The translations under genes and the position numbers were made by a program. The notes beneath the pieces are model-generated. The model did no database searches, was not told where the DNA came from, and worked only from the letters and a program-made list of their open reading frames with translations. Shown here in pieces: positions 12,901 to 24,900 of a DNA stretch of 64,000 nt. How positions within the stretch are numbered: the first letter of the stretch is position 1; every line of letters starts with the position of its first letter. Source of the stretch: Apteryx mantelli (Eukaryota > Chordata > Aves > Apterygiformes > Apterygidae); NCBI RefSeq assembly GCF_036417845.1, contig NC_089994.1, positions 15,952,001-16,016,000 of the forward strand, in the 5' to 3' direction.

Positions 12901-15900
12901 TGAAGAACTTGACTGTTAATCTTTAGAGACCTCAGATCTAGTCTTCTTAAGCACAGCCCATATAACCTCTTAACCAAACTTCCACATGCCAGCTATGCCC
13001 TAGTCATGACCTAGGGATCCAGGGAGTTTAAAGAGTACAAACTTCAAGGCTGAGATCACCATCTTGCCTTAATCCTATAGTAGGTAGATAGATCTGAGGA
13101 GGGATCTATTTCAAATAATTTCTGTAATATTTCTTTTCTTTTTATTGCAGTTCAAGTATGGAAAAATTTCTTCGAAACATAATGGAAGTGTGAAGAAGGG
13201 TGTCATTTTTGCCACCTATTCTTCTCTTATTGGTGAAAGTCAGTCTGGTGGTAAATACAAAACCAGATTAAAGCAACTTCTTCATTGGTGTGGTGAAGAC
13301 TTTGATGGAGTTGTATCCTTTATCTTGAGTTCAGCTGATCATAACTGAATTGTTATTTAAGTTTACATCTTTAAAGATAGTCTTATTTGCTGTTATTTTT
13401 ATGTATCATTATTCATGACAGTAATGGATTGTGTGCATGCTCTGACACTAGCAATTAGCTTTAAAAAAAGTGTGTTCTTCCTTAATTAAGGTTCAGATTG
13501 TATTTGATGAGTGTCATAAAGCTAAGAATTTGTGTCCTGTTGGTTCATCAAAACCAACAAAAACAGGTCTGGCTGTGTTGGAACTTCAGAATAAACTTCC
13601 AAAAGCTAGGGTTGTTTATGCTAGTGCCACAGGTATGTACTACTTGGTTTGCATTAAATGTCTGTATGCTTTTAGTGGCATTGGTATAGACTGTGTTCTT
13701 CTCTTAGGTGCGTCTGAGCCAAGAAATATGGCATATATGAACCGCCTTGGAATATGGGGTGAAGGAACTCCATTTAGGGAATTCAGTGACTTTATTCAGG
13801 CTGTTGAAAGAAGGTAATATTTTAAAGAGCTCTAGCAATAGCGCATATGGTTGTGATTGACTCTGCTTTCCAGTTCCTTTGTCTTCACTCACTCATAGTC
13901 CTCTGCAAACTCATCTTGTCATACTAAAACTTTCTGCCTCTAGCTTCTAAATCTAGCCCCCCCCCCCAAAAAAAATCCTTTCCCTCGTTCACAGAAGATT
14001 TTGTGAGTGTTAGAAGTTGACTGGGGAAATAGCCCTTCTAAAGTGTGGGTGTTATAAGATTGAAAATGTTTTGCTGATCATCATGAAAACATGCTGTATG
14101 TGCTCAGTACAGTCAACATCTCGTTATAAGCAGAAGCCCTTTTAATATTTATGCATTCAGCTTATGCAGTTTAGCAGGGAGAAGACATGTTCTTATACTT
14201 TCTGGCATAAGAATCCAGTTCAGAGAAATTATGTATTCTGTTGCTTATGCTGTGCAGACTTGTAAGTTAGAAAGGTGCTTCATATTTCAGAACTTGTAAA
14301 GAAAACTAAACCTGAGAGTTCAATAGAAAATGCCACTGCTGCATTCTTTGGTAGGTGAGCGTTTTAATATATTCTGTTTTGTGGGCCTGAAGGATTTTGA
14401 ACACTTCAGAATGCTACAGTAGAGCTTAGTATGCATCTTCTCGCATACCATCTACATGATGCATGGTTTTTCTAGACTGTGCAAGTGTAGCCTCCACTTC
14501 ATTACTGAGTACATATCAAATGAGCAATAATGAAATTACAGGCCCAAGCTTGTGAGTAGGTTAGCTTTGCAGTTGACTTCTCTGCTCTCAAGGTATTGCT
14601 AAAGGTTTGTTGCTGTTGAAGAGAACTTACTTACCTACCAGTTTAATTATTTTTCACTTGGCGTAAATCTGAATAACTTAATACAACCGGTACCCTATTT
14701 TAAATACCCAGTGAAGTTCATAAAACTGCAATACAAGGTTTTTCATATATTTAGATCAACTTCATTATCCAATTACACTTTGTAAGATATTATCTCCTAA
14801 TGCATGTTAGCTCACTCAGAAAAAGTACTGTTTGAGTGTTCTTATGTGTTGGGCTGTAGTTAATGCTCATGAGGCAGGGATATGGTTTTGTATGGAGGCT
14901 AAACTTCAAGACCACCTGATTCAGTGTGTTTAACTGAATAGCATTAATGGTTTTGAAAATATATTTCTTCTCATCTGTAAGCATGCTATTTACTTCTAAA
15001 GCACTTGAGCTTTTTCTAACAAGTTCTTGCTTTTGAAAATGCTAATATTGACTTGACTTGTTCCTTTATTTTAGGGGTGTTGGTGCCATGGAAATAGTTG
15101 CTATGGATATGAAACTGCGAGGAATGTACATAGCAAGACAGTTGAGTTTTTCAGGTGTAACTTTCAAAATTGACGAAGTTCTGCTTTCACAGGACTATGT
15201 TAAAATGTACAATAAATCTGTGAAACTGGTAAGAATGCCTTTTTAAATTCACTTCCTATCTTGAACTGTGAGAAGTTGAATTTACTTGATTTAAACTCAA
15301 ATGCTCTTGAAGTTGCATGTAGTGTTGTGATTTCTGTGAAAGACAGAAATGGCCCCTACTTGTTTCATCTTAGTGTAAAGTTGTCTCTGTTTAAGACTTT
15401 GGCATGAGCTTTTTGTTTTTATTCCGGGCCATAAAAGGTTTAGTTTGGGGTATCTTCCAATGTCTGCCAGACCCACTGACTCCTAGCAGTGCTTCAGGGA
15501 CCTGGATTGTGGTAGCCTAAGATAAAGCTGTTCACCTCTTGGTCATATTTGACCCCTCCAGTCCTTCTGATTCTGCTTTAGGGAACCAAGCTGAAAACAA
15601 GCTGTAAAACTTGACTAGGCACTAGACAGACTGCACACACTTCTTCATTAGAATATAATGGTTGAGTATGTGCTTGTTGATTAAACAGTACAGGGTGGAA
15701 ATTCTACCTATACAACAGATCAAATCCAAAGCATCCAAGCTATGGCTCCCCCCTCCCTTTTTTCGTTTTATTTTCAGTTATTCTCCTGCTGGTTATCTTT
15801 TTCATGTTGTTCTTACTTGTTTTGCCCATATACTTTTCCTGAGAGCACGTTCTCTTGTACAGTATCATTAGTGTATTTAATAGAAAGTATTTATTCCTTT

Positions 15901-18900
15901 GAATGTAGACTAAAACGAGCAGGCTCTTTAACTGCTTAACAGGTACTTAAGCATGACTCAGTATTTGTTGCATAGCTGCAATAATGAAAACTTATCTTTC
16001 AGGCAGGTATAACATCAGCTTTCAAACAGCATTTCACTTTATGAATATTGCTTAAAAGAGTCAGTAAACTTGTGTCCAAAACTTACTTTACCTAATCTCA
16101 TGCAGAAACCTGGCTTTAATGTTCTTGTCTTAGACAAGTTTAAAAGGTATAGCAAAATGCTCTTCTCAAATTGAAGGCGGTGGGTTTTTTCTTTTTGGTA
16201 TCTGCTTGTACTTAATTATGGGCAGATCTCTTTCATTTCTTAGCCTGAGTGTATTAATGGAGAAACTAGATAATTAGAAAATACTGTGTATGCTTGCTTT
16301 GGTAGTAATGTAAATGTATCTGCTTTTCATTAAGTTAAAAACATAATTACTCTCATAATGAGACATAGCTGCTGTTTTCTTTATTGTGAGCTTTGATATA
16401 TGATGAGATTCCTTGACTTGCAGTCCCACACGATGCTAACTTGTAAACTTTGCTTCTATCTTACTTTGGACTTTATATCTGTTTAGCCTTGAAATGCAAC
16501 ATGTAAAACAACTAACACTCTCTTCTTCAGTGGGTTAGTGCCAGAGAGAGGTTTCAACAAGCAGCTGATCTTATTGATGCAGAACAACGAATGAAGAAGT
16601 CCATGTGGGGTCAGTTTTGGTCAGCCCATCAGAGGTTTTTCAAGTACCTTTGCATAGCATCTAAAGTGAAGAGGGTGGTACAACTAGCTCGAGAAGAAAT
16701 CAAGAATGGAAAAGTAAGTTGGTGAAGACCTTTTAAATAATAAGTTAATAAGTATTTTTTCTGAAATGTAGGGTTACTAGACTTTTTGTTTATAACAAAT
16801 ATTTTCAAAGGTATAGTAGTAGCATGCTTTTGTATTTTCTGGCATTGAAGCTGTTTAATGAGCAGAAATGCAGGCAGAAAATAAATTCACAAGTTAATCT
16901 CAGTGACAATATCTTGTATTCATTTGTCCTTCAGTGTGTTGTTATTGGACTACAGTCAACAGGAGAAGCAAGGACATTAGAAGCTTTGGAGGAAGGTGGT
17001 GGTGAACTGAATGACTTTGTTTCTACAGCAAAGTAAGGCTTGAAGTTTCGGAACTGTCCTTTCTGAAACAGCCTTCTGAATGCAGCATAATGCATGTAGT
17101 AATTTGTGCTTTCGCATGCAAAGGATGCACCAAATCTCAGGAAACTGGATTTTCTTTGGTACCTGTGTCCTTCGCTTAAGCTTCCTGTACATAAAATCTG
17201 ATAGTACTGCTCACGTGAACCACTGGCTGGTTACTAGTTCTGCTTGTGCCATGTTACATGATGTTCTCAAGTGTGAACAGCTTGTACTGTTCTACTGAAA
17301 CTTAAGGGGGAGAGAAAGACTTGTATGCTGCATTTGCACCAAAATCGGTTACAACCCTGACTTTGGTTATTTTAATCGGATGAGCTGGATCTGACCATGA
17401 GAATACCTTGCTGAAGATTTAAGTGGCAGATTAAGTTAAAATAATACTAAACCTTGAGCAATAAGAAAGTGGCAGTAACAATTACACTAGATACCAAACC
17501 CGACGTTTTAAACTGCTAAATATGAATTTTAACAAGTTATATGTAACAGTGCTGTAAAGTAAATGTCTCCTATTGCTTTTAAGAGGGTGACAAACACAGT
17601 AATATAGGTGATAATTATCCAGGGTACTTCTGTAATGGCATTCACAAGGAATAATTCTTCAGAGAAGTCAAGCAAGCTGTTAAAATGTTACAAGTTTCTA
17701 CTTTAAATAAATGCAAATTGGACTGAAGAACACTTTTTCTTCTTAAACAGAGGAGTATTCCAGTCTCTCATTGAAAAGCACTTTCCAGCTCCTGACAGGA
17801 AGAAGCTGTTTAGCTTGTTGGGAATTGACTTGACTGCTCAAAGTAATAACAATTCACCTAGAGACAGTCCTTGCAAGGAAAACAAAATAAAGAAACGGAA
17901 AGGTAATGTTTAAGTTATTTACGCTAATGCCATAGAGAAAATGGTAACTTTAGAACTGCCTGGAAGAGAACTCTAGAAAAATATGGAGGTGTAAATATCA
18001 ATACCAGCGTTCATGAAAGAGCACGTGTTATAAGTCCAAGACTTATATTACAGGCTTCTGTTAGTTTTTAAATCGGCTGCTGAGGTAATATAACCTGCAA
18101 ATTCTAGTTACTTCTTTTTAGACAAAAAATTGGGCTGATGTAGTGTAGGACTTTATCCCAAAGTGACTTGCACGTGTCAGCCCACTTTCTGGAAACGGTG
18201 AAGCCAATTGCTCTCTTTTTAAGAGGCCAAGTAAAGAAAAGCCGAAACACTGCCCCCTTCCCCTACACACACATACCTGATGATATCCTTTTTTCCCAAA
18301 AATAGGTGATTATAAAAGCAGTGGGAGAAACCAGGTATGTTGAGAGAGAGGGCTTACTGAAGACTTAGATTAGATTTCTTAAAAAAAAGTTTAAGTTGTG
18401 CTAAAGCAGTTCTATTTTTAGAAGCTGAACATTTTTCCACTAGTATGCAGTAGTAGTAAAACAGCTCTCAAAAGTAGGCTAGAAGGTCTAAACCAGCTTT
18501 TTTTTTTTTCTTTCTTTCTCCTGGGGTGGTTGTGGTGAAATTAGGTGAAGAAATAACCAGAGAAGCCAAAAAAGCTCGTAAAACAGGTGGCCTTGCAGGT
18601 AGCAGCTCTGATGAGAGTGAAAGTGAGTCAGATGCTTCAGACAACGAAGAAAGTGACAATGAGAGCTCCAAATTTTTGAGTTCTGGAGACGACGATGACT
18701 TCAACCCATTTAGAGATGAATCCAGTGAAGATGATGAAGATGGTAAGGCAGCTTGTTCCGTCAAGTATGTAACTGTACTTGCAAATATTAGGCACAAAGT
18801 CTTAAAGCATTTCAGTGAGCCAAAAATAAAAGACTGTATATCATAAGTAGATAGTTGGAAGTTTAATGAGACTGAGATTATTTCTAGAATGTTGATTTGC

Positions 18901-21900
18901 AGCTTCCTTAAGTAGATTTTATGCACTAAAGTTCTGACTAGTCAGCTTTTGTAATGAGAGAATACTTCTTAAAGGAAAGGATGAGCCATTTAATAAATGC
19001 TTGAAATGTTTTGAAAATATCTTATTTAACTTCAGATCCCTGGCTAATTAGAAAAGACCATAAGAAAAATAAAGAAAAGAAAAAGAAGAAAAGTATAGAC
19101 CCAGATTCTATTCAAAGTGCCTTATTAGCTTCTGGTCTTGGATCAAAACGACCTAGCTGTTTTACTTCCACTGTTGGTACCACCACTTCTAGTACCAACA
19201 CATCAGGTAAGAAGAAGTTTCTTTAGAGTTGATTCACTTTCTTAGCAATTAGGCAGTGAACACTTAATTTTTAGTTTCTTTTAAATTTCAGCAAACAGTA
19301 ATACGAACAGCAGCTTTGTAACAAGTCAGGATGCTGTTGAAAGGGCCCAACAAATGAAAAAAGAACTGCTTGATAAACTGGAAAAGTTGGCTGAAGATCT
19401 TCCACCTAATACACTGGATGAGCTTATAGATGAACTTGGTGGTCCTGAAAATGTTGCAGAGGTGGGTTGATACTCATATTTAGAGAAACTTGCTATTTTT
19501 TCCTCTACTGCATATTACCTACTAGCTGCAGTAAGTCAGTGTTGTCATTCTTTTTCAAGGTTATGTATGACCAAACTATATATTAAAGAGAATTTGTTTA
19601 TCAACCTTGAAGAGTAATCTCACAAGTATGAGAATACAGGGCTCTAACACTGAATGCCTCTGAATTAAGGAGAAAGTTGAAGATTGTATTAGGATACAGA
19701 TAAGAGCTCTGAATAGGTAAATGTTCAGGAATCTCTGGTGATAGTTTCTTATTAGGTAAATAGTGCTAGTTTCTGTTTTTCCTTGTCTACTACATATTGT
19801 TCTAACTAGTTGTAGTCAGTTTTTAAAGCTGGTGTATATGAGAGTTGAAGCAGTGTTACTTCATCTTCCTAGGCAGCAGAAGTTAACTTGTATAATAAAA
19901 ATGCATTTGTGAAAAGCCTGATGAGTGATTTTTCCTCAATAATTATAGAAACATATCTCTAATAAGCTACCTGTGTAAATCAAACATCACGATTTAAAAG
20001 ACCCTGTTAAAATTGGTGACAACCTTGCTGCCATTTTAGCTTATTTTCTTAGTACTCCTAGTGTCAGTTAAAGTTGTAAGCTTTTTTATGTCCCTGTTCT
20101 CAGGAATAAAATAGTAAGCTGTTACTATTTGACAGCCTTTTGTGCTTTAATAGGCATTAGACTTTTCAGTTCAAGACTTGATTACTGCAGTAGCATACAA
20201 AACTCTGCTAGTATGCTACAGTGTCACTTCTACATAGATATGCTTTTTGTTGTACTTTTGATTCCCTGAGTTACTTCTAAATAAGTGTTCCACATAGCAG
20301 ATTATAGCATCAATCAAAAATAATCCAGGTAGTTTTGTACTTGGAGTAAATTACTGACTCTGACTTGTATTTTGAGGTTGGTGTATGGTTCTGTTGCTTG
20401 ACAGTCTTGCCTGTGTAATAATTTTGGCATTGCCATAATGACCTTGTATTCCCTCTTACTTTGAAGATGACAGGCCGCAAAGGGAGAGTTGTAAGCAATG
20501 ATGATGGCAGCATATCTTATGAGTCAAGATCTGAACTTGATGTGCCTGTTGAAATTCTTAACATCACAGAAAAGCAGAGGTTCATGGATGGAGATAAGGT
20601 AATTCTTAGAGGCGCAGTTTGGAAGAACTTGCCAGATGACATAGTAACATGGACTGACGGCTTAAGTTATTCAGGTTGTGACTCTACCATTATCTCACAG
20701 TGACTTCTTGAGTACAAGAAGCAAGTGCTAGGTAGAAAGGATTTGCTATTCACTACTGTGTATTTTGTTCTTCAAACCCATAATTCAGTAGGCCTATCTA
20801 GCATGTGGTTGCAGCATGCTTTAAAGGTCAAACTGTAGTTCAGGTGGGTGAGGAAGCTAACTTTTAGGTTTTGACCCATTTCTTCTTGAAGTGGATGCAT
20901 GTGTGTACCAAACTTAAATCCTTCAAAATAGTGTTGTAACAAAATAGCATATGTTTAAAAGGCAGTTAAACTCTCCATGTCTTTCTGATTCCTTTCTCTG
21001 GATTACTGTGTACTTCTGCCACCAAGAGGAAGTGACAAAATTGACAGAAGGGGAAAAACACTGCCTGACTTGGTATGAGTGGGAGAAAAATTCAGTGAGA
21101 GGCTGAAGAGGAAAGAATGTGAGGTGTTTACCTTAACAAGGATTGAGAGAAGTAATGCTGCCAAGACTGGTAGCTTTTATCCTCTAAAACACACTCTGAA
21201 AGGAAAATACTAAGTGGAATAATGGTAGAATTGAAGCTGATGAAAGTTTGGTTTGGGTTTTTCGTCTTGTTTTGTTTTTGTTTGTTTGCTTTCCTTGCCT
21301 GTGGTTCATTTGGGATATGTTACCACAAGAGGGCAAATCAAGTCAATGTAGCTGTTGCATGGAACTTCTTTGGTCTGTTACTACGCTTCAGGGGAAATAC
21401 TCATGTTCCTCTTGCACGCAGTCCAAACACTTGCATTCTTTCAAGGCAAATACATTCACAGACAAGAATGGCCGTATCATTTTTTCATGTACAGCATTAG
21501 CAATAATTTTTGTCCTCTGTCAGTTGCTATCACAGCAAGTCTCTTCTGTCCCTCCCCTTTTCTTTCTGAAGTGCAGGCCAACATCAGAGAAACCTGCCCT
21601 TTGGAATGGCAAGACTGCAGCATATTGCCCTTCCCCATTTGCGCAGAAGGGTGTTGCTGAAAAGTGAAGCCCACTCCTTTCTCTGTTAGCACTTCTAACT
21701 TTGATAAAGAGAAACATCCTCCCCCCCTGCCCTAAACCCTTCTTGAGATAGTAAGACCGCATGATAGTGATAGTATTCCAGACGAATATTAGTAGTAATT
21801 CTGAAATTAGATTTTTTTTTTGTTTTTAATAAACTGAAACTTGATATTGGATTTAGTGCTAATTAGCAATTTCTTTCTTAATAAAAGAACATAGCCATAA

Positions 21901-24900
21901 TCTCGGAGGCTGCCAGCTCTGGTATCTCATTGCAAGCAGATCGTAGAGCTAAGAATCAGAGGCGAAGAGTTCATATGACTCTGGAGTTGCCGTGGAGCGC
22001 GGATAGAGCAATACAGCAGTTTGGTAAATAATGTTTTCTTTTAAACTTTTCCCCAGCAAATTCAGTGGGACTGAACTTGCTGCTAATTCATGAAAGATAA
22101 GATTGACTGACTAACCTCTTAAGGACCTTTCCAATCTCCTTTACCCAAGGCAGGATTAGCTGTGTCTGTAGCCATAGCTAGTAGCTTCTAAAATTTTGAA
22201 AGAAACCTAGTGAACAAAAATTTACACTGCAGCTTAACGGAATAGTTCTGTGTTTATCAAGCCTCTGTATGAAGTTGCCACAAATCTAGAGTATCTGTGT
22301 ACACATTTCTATTGCAGTATTTACAGCAGAAACTTATTTTCAGCAGGATTAAGTTCTAGCTATTTCTTTACTGTCCACAATTTGGAGATGTTATGCTTTA
22401 TTAGAAATGTTCAGTGAAGTGGGATTTATTTAATAAATGTGCTTCTACTTAATTATCCAGGAAGAACTCATAGATCCAACCAAGTGACTGCTCCAGAGTA
22501 TGTGTTCCTAATTTCTGAGTTGGCAGGAGAGCAAAGATTTGCATCTATAGTTGCAAAAAGACTGGAGAGTTTGGTAAGACTGTTTCAAGAAATCTGATCC
22601 TTCATTTGAAAAAATACAACTTAAAAATTCTTCTTCTTTTTTTTTTTAATTTGATTTAATTACAAAGGTGTGTCTTAACAGGGAGCCCTCACTCATGGTG
22701 ACAGACGGGCTACAGAAACTCGAGACCTCAGCAGATTCAATTTTGACAACAAGGTGATGATGGTTCCATTTCTGTCTGAATTAAAGTTCATGCTGTAGTG
22801 CTTATTCCATAAATGGCCCATGGAAGAAATGCTTCTTCAATCTCCAATGAGTTGTTTTACTTTTTTTCTCTTAACTGTATAACTTTTATGATAGACTTTT
22901 TTTTGTGTTAGCCAGAAAATAATCCTATTCTTGTTTGTGAAGTCAATGAAAGCACAGTTCTATGTATAAATCTATCTCTGTATTTGCTAAAAATCCAAGT
23001 CCTAAGCATATGGTATGTGTCCTTTCAGTCACAATTAAGATGAATTTAGCAATTATAGTTAGAAATTAAAACTGTGCTGTTCATATATAATGTAGTTTAT
23101 AACTGAAAAACTAGTAAGCAATTCCCCCATTTTACTGTTAAATAGTAGAGAGTAGTAGTTTACTATGAATTAAAAGTGCTTGTTGACCCATGCATGCTTG
23201 GGGCTGAGCACAAACACTGGAACACATTGTTAGAGCAACTTTCTCTTTCTTATGCAGTATGGAAGAAATGCTTTAGAGATTGTTATGAAATCCATTGTGA
23301 ACTTAGACTCCCCAATGGTCTCACCACCTCCTGATTTTCCTGGAGACTTCTTTAAAGGTAAGTATAATTCACTGGATGCAATCACTACCTTTTGATCATT
23401 CTTCAGTATGTAAAATGCAAATAATTTTGGTGGTAGGAAGTATTGTTACTTTTTTAAACCAGTTAGCTGGCTCAAGTCAGTACTCACTGGGTGTAATTCC
23501 TATGCACTGCACTGAATGTTGAAATTCAGGTATGAAACAAGGTATGTGAACTCTCTCAATTTAAGGCAAGTTCTGCACACTGACTGTTTGAAGTGAGTTG
23601 AAGCAATGGTAAGTCTAGATTAGTCACTTTGACAGCTGTCATGAACTGAAGGGAATACAAGAGTTTCTTCTGTGTATCTGTTTGGCCAGAGTATTACATA
23701 CGGTTCTCTAACTTAATTTTCCCATTATCTGTTGTAATATCTCAATTCTATCCCATTCTCCTATGGGTTCATGTATAGTGCCATTAGTAGTTTTCCTTAC
23801 CTGTGTTTGGGGGGGTGGGGGTTGTGTTTTCTTTTTGTTTTTGTTATTTTGTGGAAGGACAAAGCAAGGTTCCGTTTTGTTTATCAGTGTGTTAGGTAAA
23901 AATCACAAGTGTTTGGCAGGGTGGAGGGGTGCAGTCAAATTCTGGAGTTCAATCTTGAAACAAGATTGCTGAAGAAGCTGTTACTTGTTGTTTGTGGGTT
24001 TTTGTTTTGTTTTGTTTTTTTTGTTTTTTTTTTTTTTTAGATGGTGAAGAAACTTTGATCTCTAACATTTTTCCTTTTCTTAGATGTTCGCCAGGGATTG
24101 ATTGGTGTAGGCCTGATAAATGTAGAAGACAGATCTGGAATTCTAACACTTGATAAAGGTATCTGGTTTTTGTGCATCTTTAGAGCGTCACTAAGAAAAA
24201 ATCACTTGTCCTCTTGTAAATCATGGTAGTGGATTCCTAAACATGAGAATTGAAGCTGTAACTATTTTTAAAACAAACAAACAAAAACTACTTTTTTGGA
24301 GAACTCTGAATGTTTTCCTTGCTCCTGAGAGACTGGACTTAAATATTATTTTTGAGACCCTTTGAAAGCTTGTTTTCATTAAATTTAACCTTTGACCTGA
24401 TGCACTTTCTTTTTTTCCTTGAAGATTATAACAACATAGGAAAATTTCTGAATAGAATTCTTGGTATGGAAGTACATCAGCAGAATGCTTTATTCCAGTA
24501 TTTTTCCGACACGCTAAATGCAGTTATTCAAAATGCTAAAAAGAATGGGAGATACGATATGGGCATCTTAGGTGAGTAAATCAATTTCCCAGTATTCTTG
24601 TACTTATATAAGAGAAAAGAAGCAGAATAACTCTATCCTTTCCTTTTAAGATTTGGGCTCTGGGGATGAAAAAGTAAGGAAGGCAGATGTGAAGAAGTTT
24701 CTAACTCCAGGATATTCTACCTCTGGACATGTAGAACTATACACAGTAAGTTAATCCTCTGTTGTCTTTGTACTGATAAGTTTTTGGTTGCTGTTAAGGT
24801 CTTAAAACACTGCAGTGAGCTAAGCTTACATGTTTTATTGAGCAAGGGGTGGGTTCTATGCCTTTGGGCAATATCTTTTTCTACTTTGTTCTGTTTCTAT

